In this document: in pieces, positions 6,452 through 15,675 of the stretch
How positions within the stretch are numbered: position 1 is the stretch's first letter
Layout: every line of letters starts with the position of its first letter
Origin: Nocardia amikacinitolerans NBRC 108937
GTDB taxonomy: Bacteria; Actinomycetota; Actinomycetes; Mycobacteriales; Mycobacteriaceae
Direction of reading: 5' to 3'
Length of the DNA: 64,000 nt
Assembly (NCBI RefSeq): GCF_001612615.1
Contig: NZ_BDAU01000083.1
Location: 124,001-188,000 of the forward strand
Translations under genes and position numbers: made by a program
The notes under the pieces: generated by a model
What the model was told of the DNA's origin: nothing
What the model saw: only the letters and a program-made list of their open reading frames with translations
The model's database searches: none

Positions 6452-9187
6452 TCAGTGCGCGGCGGAATCCCAGCTGCGGCCGGTGCCGACCGAAACGTCC
6501 AGCGGCACCGACAGATCGATCGCCGTCGACATCTGTTCGCACGCGAGCTGTTCCAGCGCCTCCCGCTCGCCCTCGGCGACCTCGAAGACGAGTTCGTCGT
6601 GGATCTGGAGCAGCATCCGCGACCGCAGGCCTGCCTCGCCGATCGCCTTGTGCACGTTGATCATCGCCACCTTGATGATGTCGGCGGCGGTGCCCTGGAT
6701 AGGCGCGTTGAGCGCCATCCGCTCGGCGGCCTCGCGGCGCTGCCGGTTGCTGGAGTCCAAGTCGGGCAGGTAGCGGCGGCGGCCGAACAGCGTCTCGGTG
6801 TAGCCGACCTTGCGCGCCTGCTCGACGACCTCGTACAGGTAGTCGCGGATGCGGCCGAAGCGGGAGAAGTAGATGTCCATCTGCTCCTTCGCCTCGGTGG
6901 TGCTGATCTTCAGCTGCGCCGAGAGACCGTAGGAGCTCAGGCCGTAGGCCAGACCGTACGACATAGCCTTGATCCGCCTGCGCAGCTCCGGGCTGACCTC
7001 GGAGATCGGGATGTCGAAGGCCTTGGACGCGACGAAGCTGTGCAGATCCTCGCCGGAATTGAACGCCTCGATCAGGCCCTCGTCACCGGACAGGTGCGCC
7101 ATGATCCGCATCTCGATCTGGCTGTAGTCGGCGGTCATCAGCTCCGCGTATCCGGCGCCGACCACGAACGTATCGCGGATCATGCGTCCGGTATCGGTGC
7201 GGATCGGAATGTTCTGCAGGTTCGGCTCTGTCGAGGAGAGCCGTCCGGTGGCCGCGATCGTCTGGTTGAACGTGGTGTGGACGCGGCCGTCCTCGGCGAC
7301 GGACTTCAGCAGGCCGTCCACCGTCACCTTGAGCCGGGTGGCGTCGCGGTGCGCGAGCAGGTGCTCGAGGAACGGGTGCTGGGTCTTCTCGAACAGCGAT
7401 TCCAGCGCGTCGGCGTCGGTGGTGTAGCCGGTCTTGGTGCGCTTGGTCTTCGGCATGTCGAGCTCGTCGAACAGCACCACTTGCAGCTGCTTGGGCGAGC
7501 CGAGGTTGATCTGTTTGCCGATCACGCCGTAGGCCGCCTCGGCCGCCTCGCTGACCTTGTCGGCGAACTGGCGCTGCAAGGTCTCCAACTGCGGAACGTC
7601 CACCGCGATGCCCGCGTCCTCCAGGGTGGAGAGCACGCCGAGCAGCGGCAGTTCCATGTCGGTGAGCAGCGCGGTGGACTCGATCTGCTCGAGTTCCCCG
7701 TCCAGCGCGGCGGCCAGATCGAGCACCGCGCGGGCGCGCAGCATCTCGGCCTGGGCGACCTCAGCGTCGGCGGTGTCCTCGTCGTCGAGCAGCGAGAGCT
7801 GGGGTGTCGCGTCGGTCTCGGCGCGCAGCTCGCGGTGCAGGTAGCGCAGCGAGAGGTCGTCGAGATTGAAACTGCGCTGGCCGGGCCGGACCAGATAGGC
7901 CGCGAGCGCGGTGTCGCTGGTGAGCCCCGCGATGCGCCAACCGCGTCCGCGCAGCGCGTGCCCGGCCGACTTGGCCTCGTGCAGCGCCTTGAACACCGCG
8001 GCATCGGCGAGCCAGGCGCCGAGCGCCGCCTCGTCCTCCGGGGTGAGCACGGTGACGTCGATGTAGCCGCTCTCGCCGTCGGCCGCCGCGATCGCGATCG
8101 CCTTCACGTCGCCGTTGCCCGGCGTGCCCGTGCCGACCACCGAGACACCGTGCCGGACACCGGCTTTCGCGTGCTCGGCGAGCCACTCGGCGACCGCGCC
8201 GACGGCGAGCGCGCCACCGGAGATCTCGAAACCGGACTCGGCCTCCGGCTCCGGCGGCGCCAAGGTCTCGAACAGCCGGTCGCGCAGCACCCGGAACTCC
8301 AGATCGTCGAAGAGCCGGTGGATCTGCTCCCGGTTCCACGGCGCCTGCGCCAGCTGATCGGGGGTGTAGGGCAGCGGCACGTCCTTCACCATCTCGGTGA
8401 GCTGCCGGTTGAGCACCACGCTGCTGAGGTTGGCCCGCAGCGCGTCGCCGACCTTGCCCTTCACCTGGTCCACCTTCTCCACCAGGGTGGCCAGATCGCC
8501 GTACTCGCGAATCCACTTGGCGGCGGTCTTCTCCCCCACGCCGGGGATACCGGGCAGGTTGTCGCTCGGGTCGCCGCGCAGCGCCGCGTAGTCCGGGTAC
8601 TGATTCGGGGTCAGGCCGTATTTGGCCATCACCTCGTCGGGGGTGAACCTTGTCAGATCGCTGACGCCCTTGCGCGGGTACAGCACCGTGACCTCGTCGT
8701 CGACCAGCTGGATCGAGTCGCGGTCGCCGGTGACGATGAGAACGCGGAAACCCTCGGCCCGCGCCTGGGTGGTGATGGTCGCGATCACGTCGTCGGCCTC
8801 GAAACCGTCGATCGCCATCACCGGGATGCCGAGCGCGCCGAGCACGTCCTTGGTGAGCTCCACCTGGCCGCGGAACTCGTCCGGCGTCTGGCTGCGGTTG
8901 GCCTTGTACTCCGGGTACGCCTCGGTGCGGAAGGTCTTGCGCGACACGTCGAAGGCGGCCGCGATGTGCGTCGGCTTCTCGTCGCGCAGCAGGTTGATGA
9001 GCATCGCCGTGAACCCGTACACCGCGTTCGTGGTCTGTCCGGTGACCGTCTTGAAGTTCTCCGCGGGTAGCGCGAAGAACGCGCGGTAGGCGAGCGAATG
9101 CCCGTCCAGCAACAGCAGTGTCGGCCGGTCGCCGGAACCGGCGGCGGTCGCGGAAGCGGGACGCGAGGCAGTCGAGGGTGAGCTCAC
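6452..9187 (-). CDS. polA: DNA polymerase I
   Basis: A 911-residue family A polymerase. In order: an N-terminal 5' nuclease (LLLLDGHSLAYRAFFALP to roughly residue 300, with the helix-hairpin-helix region GIPGVGEKTAAKW), a 3'-5' exonuclease-like middle domain that lacks the DxE metal motif and so is probably inactive as in mycobacteria, and the polymerase domain with motif A DYSQIEMRIMAHLSGDE, motif B RRRIKAMSYGLAYG and motif C LLQIHDELVFEV. It fills gaps in excision repair and replaces Okazaki RNA primers. GTG 9187 was chosen because a TAGACT -10 box (9195-9200) ends seven bases upstream, giving a leaderless mRNA; the frame extends further up without homology. The gene stands alone. Confidence 0.97.
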   Translation of the reverse strand: MSSPSTASRPASATAAGSGDRPTLLLLDGHSLAYRAFFALPAENFKTVTGQTTNAVYGFTAMLINLLRDEKPTHIAAAFDVSRKTFRTEAYPEYKANRSQTPDEFRGQVELTKDVLGALGIPVMAIDGFEADDVIATITTQARAEGFRVLIVTGDRDSIQLVDDEVTVLYPRKGVSDLTRFTPDEVMAKYGLTPNQYPDYAALRGDPSDNLPGIPGVGEKTAAKWIREYGDLATLVEKVDQVKGKVGDALRANLSSVVLNRQLTEMVKDVPLPYTPDQLAQAPWNREQIHRLFDDLEFRVLRDRLFETLAPPEPEAESGFEISGGALAVGAVAEWLAEHAKAGVRHGVSVVGTGTPGNGDVKAIAIAAADGESGYIDVTVLTPEDEAALGAWLADAAVFKALHEAKSAGHALRGRGWRIAGLTSDTALAAYLVRPGQRSFNLDDLSLRYLHRELRAETDATPQLSLLDDEDTADAEVAQAEMLRARAVLDLAAALDGELEQIESTALLTDMELPLLGVLSTLEDAGIAVDVPQLETLQRQFADKVSEAAEAAYGVIGKQINLGSPKQLQVVLFDELDMPKTKRTKTGYTTDADALESLFEKTQHPFLEHLLAHRDATRLKVTVDGLLKSVAEDGRVHTTFNQTIAATGRLSSTEPNLQNIPIRTDTGRMIRDTFVVGAGYAELMTADYSQIEMRIMAHLSGDEGLIEAFNSGEDLHSFVASKAFDIPISEVSPELRRRIKAMSYGLAYGLSSYGLSAQLKISTTEAKEQMDIYFSRFGRIRDYLYEVVEQARKVGYTETLFGRRRYLPDLDSSNRQRREAAERMALNAPIQGTAADIIKVAMINVHKAIGEAGLRSRMLLQIHDELVFEVAEGEREALEQLACEQMSTAIDLSVPLDVSVGTGRSWDSAAH

Positions 9188-9268
9188 GCCCCAGAGTCTA
9201 GGGACCGGCACCGACAAGCCGATACGCCGACACCGGCACACGCGCCGAACCGGCTCGGGGCGGCGGCG

Positions 9269-10258
9269 CTACTCGACGTTCTCCTGGTCGGCGTACCAGG
9301 TGTTGCACTCCCAGGTGTCGCCCTTGTCGGAGCCCCACTTCCACCAGCCCCACACGTTGTGGTCCGCGCCGTGCAACCGAGGTGCGCCTGGCCGGTCGGC
9401 CACGGCGCGCGCCCGGTCGGCGGCCTCGTCCCAGGTCCGCTGGTCGATGTCGCCGCGGCCGTGGTTGATGCCGAAGAACATGCCCGCGAAACAGCCGGCC
9501 TGCAGCTCGAGCCGTCTGCTCTGCTCCTGACCCGCCGCGGTCTGCCAGCCCACCTCGGTGCGCCGCTCGGTGTAGGCGCGCAGCACGCCGACCACCTGCT
9601 GGATGTGGTGGCCGTACTCCTGGGCGAGCAGCGCCAGCTGCGCGCCGCGGCGCGAATCGGCGATGACGTCCCGCGCCGCGGCGTACGGGATGACGATCGT
9701 CTCGTCCGACTCGCAGTACGACGCGGGCCGTCCGTCCTGCGGGCAGGCGCCGCGCACCGCGTCCACCGTGGCGGGCGCGTCCAGCCGAGGCGGCCGGAAC
9801 GGCAGCCCGGCACCGCGCAACGTCGACTCCCACGCGGCGTTCAGGCAACCGAGCGCGGCGCGGTAGAACACTCGCGCGCCCTCGGGATCGTCGCGCCATT
9901 CGGGCAACTCGCAGTCGACCCGGCCCAATCCGATGTGCTGGGCGAACAGCGGATGGTCCCGCAGCGCGTACACCGGGCGGGCCGAGGAGGCGTGCGGCGA
10001 TCCGGCCAGCGGAAGCCCGGCCAGCGGCGCGGGCGCGATCGGCGGGGCGGCGTCGCGCGCGGGATCGGTCGCGTCGCCGACCGATCCCGCGAAACCGGGT
10101 CCGGTCGCGGCCGCGAGTCCCCCTGACCGCAGAGTTCCCGCGTCCGCTGGCGGCCCGCTCAGCGCGCCTATGCTCACCGCCGCACCGATCGCCACCGCAC
10201 CGCAGAGCAGCGCGATGAGGATTCGTCTTCGGATGCGGGTTGCCAACAGCCGGTTCAT
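9269..10258 (-). CDS. Neutral zinc metallopeptidase-like protein with altered HExxH
   Basis: A 329-residue protein: a membrane helix near the N-terminus (about residues 13-33), a proline/alanine-rich linker, and a domain of the YpfJ/zinc_peptidase type (FYRAALGCLNAAW, CPQ..ASYC, then the active-site helix). The usual HEYGHH helix reads QEYGHHIQ here, so the first zinc histidine is glutamine, and the downstream ELQAD.FAG motif reads ELQAGCFAGMFF, losing the acidic residue. The protein may be a non-catalytic member or use a changed metal site. A GGGGGG ribosome site precedes ATG. No operon partners; it lies between polA and a DUF885 gene. Confidence 0.78.
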   Translation of the reverse strand: MNRLLATRIRRRILIALLCGAVAIGAAVSIGALSGPPADAGTLRSGGLAAATGPGFAGSVGDATDPARDAAPPIAPAPLAGLPLAGSPHASSARPVYALRDHPLFAQHIGLGRVDCELPEWRDDPEGARVFYRAALGCLNAAWESTLRGAGLPFRPPRLDAPATVDAVRGACPQDGRPASYCESDETIVIPYAAARDVIADSRRGAQLALLAQEYGHHIQQVVGVLRAYTERRTEVGWQTAAGQEQSRRLELQAGCFAGMFFGINHGRGDIDQRTWDEAADRARAVADRPGAPRLHGADHNVWGWWKWGSDKGDTWECNTWYADQENVE

Positions 10259-10345
10259 CGTCCCCCCTGACCGTGCTTCGTTAACGCACCTTCATGGAAC
10301 CCGACGCGGCGGCCGCCCGCAACCCGGCCATTCGAACCGAGAACC

Positions 10346-12016
10346 TCACAGCGCGGCGACCAACTCCCTGAGCACCGGCAGGCTCACCGTGCCCGAGCCG
10401 AGCACGACATCGTGGAAAGCCTTGATGTCGAAGCGCTCCCCCAGCCGCTCGGCGGCCAGCGCCCGCTGCTTCCGAATCTCCAGCTGCCCCACCTTGTAGG
10501 ACACCGCCTGCCCGGGAATCGCGATGTAGCGGTCGATCTCGACGGTGATCTCGGTCAGGCCCACCGGCGCGTTGGCCACCATGAAGTCGATGGCCTGCTG
10601 CCTGCTCCAGCCCTTCGCGTGGATGCCGGTGTCCACCACCAGGCGGCAGGAACGCCAGGAATCGCCCGCGAGCATGCCGAGCCGGTCGAGATCGTCGGCG
10701 TACAAACCCATCTCGTCGGCCAACCGCTCGGTGTAGAGCGCCCAGCCCTCCACGAAGGCGGTGTTGGCGAAGGACTGGCGCTGGAAGCGCGGCAAGTGCT
10801 CGAGCTCGTTGGCGATGGTGAGTTGCAGGTGGTGCCCAGGGATCGCCTCGTGGTAGGCCACCGCCGCGGTCTCGAATCGACCGCGCTCCTGCGGTTCGTG
10901 CTGGTTCACGAAATACGTTCCCGGACGGGAGCCGTCGGCGGCGGGCGGGAAGTAGTAGGCCGTCGGGGCGTCGGCGGCCAGGAAGTCCGGCACCGGCACG
11001 ATGTCGCAGGATTCCCTTGGCAGCCTGCCGAACCAGTTCCCCATCTCGGCGGTCGCGGCGTTCAGGCAACGGTAGGCGTCGGTCATGATCTGCGCGCCGT
11101 CGGCGTAGCGCAGGCCGGGATCGTCGCGCAGCCTGCCGAAGATCTCCGCGAGGTCCGACGTGCCGAACAGCCGCGCGCCGATCTTCGCGTATTCCGCACG
11201 CAGCAGAGCCAATTCGGCGAGACCGAGCTCGTGGATCTCCTCGGCGCCCAGATCGGGCAGCGTCGTGTGGTGGCGCAGCAGGCTGCGGTAGATCTCGGCG
11301 CCGTCGTCGCCGAGCCAGCACAGACCGCTGCGCTCGTCCGGCCTGGCCGCGGGCAGCAGTTCGTCGGCGAGCGCGGTGCGGTACCGCTGGAACGCAGGCC
11401 GGATCACCTCCGCCGCGACCCGCGCGAGTTCGGCGCGCCACTCGGCCTCGCCGTCCCAGTCCTGCGGTCCGGCGAAGGTGACGAACGGGTCGGTCGACGG
11501 GTCGGACGCCAGATAGCCGTCGAGCTGGTTGAGCGAGCGCTCGATGGTGATCCGAGCGGGAGCGCGGCCCGCGGCCAGACCGTCGCGGAAACGGTCCACC
11601 GCCGTGCTCAGCATGTCGCCGAGCTGTTCGTGCCGCCGCACCAGCGCCCGCGCGTGCTCGGGCCGCGGCGCGTTGATCTGCGGCGCCGCCGTGAGCAGCG
11701 CCGCGTGGACGCCGTCCATCTGATCGGAGGCCATCTCCACCGGCCGCCAGGCCAAATGGTCCACCGCCGTGGCCAATTCGGCGCGCAGCAGGGAGCGGGT
11801 CACCCGATCGGCGGGCGAGAGCCCGGCCGGGTCGAGCGCGTCGACCCGGCCGAGCAGATCGCGCGCGGACTCGAGCCGACGCTTTTCGGCGTCGAGCGAG
11901 AGATCCTCGATGCGATCGTCGAAGCGGTGATCGCCGAGCAGAGTCGCCAAGCTCGGCGCCGCCGCCAACGTCTCGTCCCAGTACCGGTCCGCCAGTGCGA
12001 GCAGCTCCTCGTCCAT
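10346..12016 (-). CDS. DUF885 family predicted metal-dependent hydrolase
   Basis: A 556-residue cytoplasmic protein with no signal peptide. It matches the DUF885 family across its length: an N-terminal helical part beginning LADRYWDETLAAAPSLATLLGDHRFDD, and a C-terminal catalytic core with AYHEAIPGHHLQ (an HExxxxxHH-type zinc site), then FVEGWALYTERLADEMG, which supplies further ligand candidates. Family members are thought to be thermolysin-fold peptidases, but the substrate is unknown. The gene is separated from the liv operon upstream by a large inverted repeat. Confidence 0.82.
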   Translation of the reverse strand: MDEELLALADRYWDETLAAAPSLATLLGDHRFDDRIEDLSLDAEKRRLESARDLLGRVDALDPAGLSPADRVTRSLLRAELATAVDHLAWRPVEMASDQMDGVHAALLTAAPQINAPRPEHARALVRRHEQLGDMLSTAVDRFRDGLAAGRAPARITIERSLNQLDGYLASDPSTDPFVTFAGPQDWDGEAEWRAELARVAAEVIRPAFQRYRTALADELLPAARPDERSGLCWLGDDGAEIYRSLLRHHTTLPDLGAEEIHELGLAELALLRAEYAKIGARLFGTSDLAEIFGRLRDDPGLRYADGAQIMTDAYRCLNAATAEMGNWFGRLPRESCDIVPVPDFLAADAPTAYYFPPAADGSRPGTYFVNQHEPQERGRFETAAVAYHEAIPGHHLQLTIANELEHLPRFQRQSFANTAFVEGWALYTERLADEMGLYADDLDRLGMLAGDSWRSCRLVVDTGIHAKGWSRQQAIDFMVANAPVGLTEITVEIDRYIAIPGQAVSYKVGQLEIRKQRALAAERLGERFDIKAFHDVVLGSGTVSLPVLRELVAAL

Positions 12017-12050
12017 GCAGTAATGATGGCCGCGCCTGCGGCGCGGCGTG

Positions 12051-12143
12051 TTCGCGGCCCCTTATGTCTCGCTTCCGAGCGGCCGAGACTCGCGACTTCG
12101 TCGCATGCGCTTCGACCGCTCGGAAGCGAGACGGCCGCGAACG
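12051..12143. repeat. Large two-part inverted repeat after the liv operon
   Basis: GTTCGCGGCC (12051-12060) pairs with GGCCGCGAAC (12134-12143), and GTCTCGCTTCCGAGCGG (12067-12083) pairs perfectly with CCGCTCGGAAGCGAGAC (12117-12133). Read on the minus strand it lies about 95 bases after the stop of the LivG-LivF gene, so it can act as the operon terminator. The 33-base loop holds further self-complementary CGAGACTCG and GCATGC-like segments. Confidence 0.75.
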
Positions 12144-12238
12144 GGCTCGTAAGACTCGCCCCGGAGGTGGTTGCGAAGGCGTGGACGGTCGTCTAGCCGA
12201 ACGCAAGCCGTCCACAGCCCCCAACCCGGCGGGGCACC

Positions 12239-14275
12239 TTATCCCACGCCGAGGTACGCCGACTTCACCGCGGGATCGGTGAGCAGCTGGCTGCCGCTTC
12301 CGGTCTTGGTGACGCCGCCGGTCTCCAGGATGTAGGCGCGGTCGCTGCGGGCCAGCGCCTGCTGGGCGTTCTGCTCGACGAGCAGCACCGTGGTTCCCTG
12401 CCGGTTGATCTCCGCGATGATGCGGAAGATCTGCTGAATCACCATGGGCGCCAAGCCCATCGACGGCTCGTCGAGCAGCAGCAGGCGGGGGCGCGCCATC
12501 AGCGAGCGGCCGATGGCGAGCATCTGCTGCTCGCCGCCGGAGAGCGTGCCGCCGACCTGTTTGCGCCGCTCCAGCAGCCGGGGAAACAGCTCGAACACCC
12601 AATCCAAGGTTTGCTGATACTCGGACTTCTGCGCGAAAGTCCGCCCGTAGCAACCCATGTCGAGGTTCTCCTGCACCGTCATGCCGGGGAAAACGCCCCG
12701 GCCCTCCGGCGCCTGGATCAGCCCGCCGATCACCCGTTCGTGCGCCTTCATCGTGGTGATGTCGCGGCCCTCGAACTTGATCCGCCCGCGCGCCAAGGGC
12801 AGCAGCCCGGACAGCGCGCGCATGGTGGTGGTCTTGCCCGCGCCGTTCGCGCCGAGCAAGGTGACCAGCTCGCCCTCCGCGACCCGCAGCGAAACACCGT
12901 GCAGTGCCTGGATTCTGCCGTAGTTGACGACCATGTCGTCGACCTCGAGCAGTGCGGGCGCGTCGCTGAAGTCGCGCTCGGGAGGCGTCGCCGGTTGGTC
13001 GCCCGGTTCCTTCCGCACGCTCACCGCGGGTCCAGCGCCGGGCGGGGTGGTCGGTGGCTTCCCGGTCGCCTCGCCCGCGTCCGAATCGGATTCGCCCTCG
13101 TCCGTGGAGGACGTGACCTCCGCATCGGAGCCTGCGTCGCCCTCGTCCGCGGAAGACGTTGTCCCCGCATCGGAGCCCGCTGCACCCTCGTCCGCGGAAG
13201 ACGTTGCCTGCGCGTCAGAGCCTGCTTCGCCCTCGCCAGCGGAAGACGTTGCTTCCGTATCGGAACCGCCCGCGGAAGACTCGGACTCGCCTGAAACCCC
13301 TGTGGCGGAACCGGATTCGACCTCCGAATCCGGCACGCCGAGATAGGCCGCGATGACCGCCGGATCCTCCCGAATCTCGCCCGGCAGTCCGTCGGCGATC
13401 TTACGGCCGAACTCCAGCACCACGATCCGGTCGGTCACACCCATGACCAGCCGCATGTCGTGCTCGATCAACAGCACGGTGAACCCGTCGTCGCGGATCT
13501 TGCGGATCAGGTCCATCAGCGCCGACTTCTCGCTGGGATTGAACCCGGCGGCTGGCTCGTCCAGGCACAGCAGTTTCGGCTCGGTGGCCAGTGCGCGCGC
13601 GATCTCCAGGCGGCGCTGATCGCCGTAGGAGAGGTTGCGCGCCTTCTCCACCGCGCGTGGCGCGATGCCGACGAATTCGAGCAGCGCCATCCCGCGCTCG
13701 ATGGCGTCGCGCTCCTCCCGCCGGTGCCTCGGACTGCGGAACACCGCGCCCGGCACCGAGGTCTTGTGTCTGGCGTCGGTGCCGACCACCACGTTCTCCA
13801 GCGCGGTCATCTCGCCGAAGAGCCGCACGTTCTGGAAGGTGCGTGCGATGCCGAGCCGGGTGATGGCGTTGCGCTTGGTCTTGGTCAGCGGCTTGCCGTC
13901 GAAGTACACCAGCCCGGAGGCGGGCTTGTACACGCCGGTGATCGCGTTGAAGCAGGTGGTCTTGCCCGCACCGTTGGGACCGATGAGCCCGAGGATCTCG
14001 CCGCGGCGGATTTCGAAACTCACGTCGTCCAGCGCGGTGAGACCGCCGAACTTCACGGTCAGGCCCTCGGTTTTCAACAGCGGGGCGCCGACCTCGGTCT
14101 CGATTTCCCGATGCGGGGCGACGACTTCGGCGACGGCTTCCTTGTCGCCGAGTTCCGGAAGCACCGCGGTGACGTCGACCTCGCCCGCGCTCTTCTCCGG
14201 CTCCGGCGGTGCGGCATAGCCCGCGGCCATGTCCTCGTTGTCGAACAGCGCGTCGCCCGCGCCAGGCCCGGTCAT
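12239..14275 (-). CDS. livGF: Fused LivG-LivF branched-chain amino-acid ABC ATPase
   Basis: A 678-residue protein carrying two complete ABC ATPase domains. The first (about residues 60-315) has Walker A GPNGAGKTT, signature LSYGDQRR and Walker B LLCLDEPAAG, with the LivG feature NAITGVYKP. The second (about 440-678) has GANGAGKTT, LSGGEQQM and LLLLDEPSMG, with LivF features ALSGLLPLARG and LIQAPEGRGVFP. Between them is a 110-residue Ser/Asp/Glu/Ala-rich linker made of 15-residue repeats (GSDAxxTSSADEGxA) coded by a 45-bp tandem repeat. LivG and LivF are normally separate proteins that form a heterodimer; here one chain would supply both. ATG 14275 overlaps the livM stop (ATGA). The N-terminal 50 residues are an extra acidic extension. 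Confidence 0.88.
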   Translation of the reverse strand: MTGPGAGDALFDNEDMAAGYAAPPEPEKSAGEVDVTAVLPELGDKEAVAEVVAPHREIETEVGAPLLKTEGLTVKFGGLTALDDVSFEIRRGEILGLIGPNGAGKTTCFNAITGVYKPASGLVYFDGKPLTKTKRNAITRLGIARTFQNVRLFGEMTALENVVVGTDARHKTSVPGAVFRSPRHRREERDAIERGMALLEFVGIAPRAVEKARNLSYGDQRRLEIARALATEPKLLCLDEPAAGFNPSEKSALMDLIRKIRDDGFTVLLIEHDMRLVMGVTDRIVVLEFGRKIADGLPGEIREDPAVIAAYLGVPDSEVESGSATGVSGESESSAGGSDTEATSSAGEGEAGSDAQATSSADEGAAGSDAGTTSSADEGDAGSDAEVTSSTDEGESDSDAGEATGKPPTTPPGAGPAVSVRKEPGDQPATPPERDFSDAPALLEVDDMVVNYGRIQALHGVSLRVAEGELVTLLGANGAGKTTTMRALSGLLPLARGRIKFEGRDITTMKAHERVIGGLIQAPEGRGVFPGMTVQENLDMGCYGRTFAQKSEYQQTLDWVFELFPRLLERRKQVGGTLSGGEQQMLAIGRSLMARPRLLLLDEPSMGLAPMVIQQIFRIIAEINRQGTTVLLVEQNAQQALARSDRAYILETGGVTKTGSGSQLLTDPAVKSAYLGVG
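13086..13283. repeat. 45-bp in-frame tandem repeat in the LivG-LivF linker
   Basis: Full units are at 13125-13169, 13170-13214 and 13215-13259, with partial units on both sides. The core CCTCGTCCGCGGAAGACGTT is shared. The unit length is a multiple of three, so copy-number change keeps the frame. Confidence 0.85.
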
Positions 14276-15675
14276 TTCCCCGCTCCGATCGGTTCGCCCA
14301 CCGTGGGTCTGCGCACGGCCTGGTACACCTGCCTGCCGTAGGTGAGCAGCTTCTGCCGGGCCGGGAACAGACCCTGCGGCCGCAGAATCATCATCACCAC
14401 CAACGCGATTCCGAAATACAGATACTTGAGGTCGCCGAGCGACTGGGCGCCGCCCTTGCGGAACAGCAGCACGCTGCCGAGCAGCAGCGCCGCCATGACG
14501 CCCGTGAACACCATGCCGGTGATCAATCCGCGGCGCGGCCAGATACCGAATGTGCGGCCCTTGTACCGCCAGAGCACCAGCAGGCCGACGAACAGCACCA
14601 CGTCGATGATCAGCAGCACGTAACCGGTCGACTCGTTGTCCACCAGCTGCACCGAGGTCAACCGCTTGGGTAGATAGGCGATGATGAACGCGCCGAAGAT
14701 GACCCCGAGCTTGTTGCCCTGGCCGCCGATCACCACCGCGCAGAGGAACAGCATCGAGTTGATGATGTTGAACCCGGTCGGGTTGATGAACTGCACCTGG
14801 CCCGCGTACATCGCGCCGGACAGACCGCCCACCGCGGCGCCGATCAGGAACGCCCACAGCTTGAACTTGAAGGTCGGCACGCCCATGATCTCGGCGGCGT
14901 CCTCGTCCTCGCGGATGGCGACCCAGGCGCGGCCGACCCGGCTGCGCTCCAGGTTGCCGACGATCAGCAGCACGATGATCACCAGCACCATGCCGAGCCA
15001 GAACCAGTAGGTGCCGTAGCTGGCCCGGTCGAGCAGGTTGGCGCTGTCCGGGTCGCCGGTATTGCCCGCGGAGAACACGCCGTTCGGCTTCTCCGTCGAC
15101 TCACCGACATGCGGGTACGCCACGCCCGAGAGCCCGAGGCTGCCGTTGGTCAGCTCGTGCAGGTTGTCGGCGAGCAGTCGCACGATCTCGCCGAAGCCGA
15201 GCGTGACGATCGCCAGGTAGTCGCCGCGCAGCCGCAGCGTCGGCGAGCCGAGGATCAGACCCGAGATCGCGGTCACCGCGACGGCGATCGGCAGACACGC
15301 CAGCCACGCCCATTCCGGGTCGAGCCAGCCGCCGTCGGTTTGGTTCCACGGGCTGTTCGGGCTGGTGAGCAGGCCCACCGTGTAGGCGCCGATGGCGTAG
15401 AAGCCGACGTAGCCGAGGTCGAGCAGACCCGCCTGTCCGACAACGACATTCAGGCCGATGGCGATCAGCGCGAACATCGCGACCTCGGCCATGACGAGGC
15501 CGAAGTTGTAGGCGGGGGTGTCCAGGATCGGGGGTGGGAAGAGCGGAAGCAGCGCGAGCGCGATGATCGCTGGCACGCCGACGGCCCACTGGGCGGGCCG
15601 GGACAGTCCCTCCCACCAGGTGCGCAGCGCGTCGCCGACGCCCTGGCGCTGCGGGGTCTTGGTCGAGTCGATCAT
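14272..15675 (-). CDS. livM: Branched-chain amino-acid ABC transporter permease LivM
   Basis: A 467-residue membrane protein of the LivM family with about ten transmembrane helices. Diagnostic stretches are GLNVVVGQAGLLDLGYVGFYAIGAY near residue 75 and LRGDYLAIVTLGFGEIVRLL near 150, and AIREDEDAAEIMGV, the cytoplasmic coupling loop that meets the ATPase. It is longer than the E. coli protein (425) because of extra C-terminal helices. It forms the membrane channel with LivH. Its ATG overlaps the livH stop and its stop overlaps the LivG-LivF start, so the three are translationally coupled. Confidence 0.93.
   Translation of the reverse strand: MIDSTKTPQRQGVGDALRTWWEGLSRPAQWAVGVPAIIALALLPLFPPPILDTPAYNFGLVMAEVAMFALIAIGLNVVVGQAGLLDLGYVGFYAIGAYTVGLLTSPNSPWNQTDGGWLDPEWAWLACLPIAVAVTAISGLILGSPTLRLRGDYLAIVTLGFGEIVRLLADNLHELTNGSLGLSGVAYPHVGESTEKPNGVFSAGNTGDPDSANLLDRASYGTYWFWLGMVLVIIVLLIVGNLERSRVGRAWVAIREDEDAAEIMGVPTFKFKLWAFLIGAAVGGLSGAMYAGQVQFINPTGFNIINSMLFLCAVVIGGQGNKLGVIFGAFIIAYLPKRLTSVQLVDNESTGYVLLIIDVVLFVGLLVLWRYKGRTFGIWPRRGLITGMVFTGVMAALLLGSVLLFRKGGAQSLGDLKYLYFGIALVVMMILRPQGLFPARQKLLTYGRQVYQAVRRPTVGEPIGAGK

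Noticed and set aside
6392..9070. An 892-codon plus-strand frame across polA
   Set aside because: It mirrors polA on the opposite strand, with no ribosome site or family similarity.
6452..9187. PolA proofreading loss as a novelty
   Set aside because: The missing DxE motif is usual for mycobacterial and related PolA proteins, so it is not new.
12239..14857. A longer start for the LivG-LivF protein up to 14857
   Set aside because: The extra frame overlaps livM, whose coding is certain; ATG 14275 with the ATGA overlap is the natural start.
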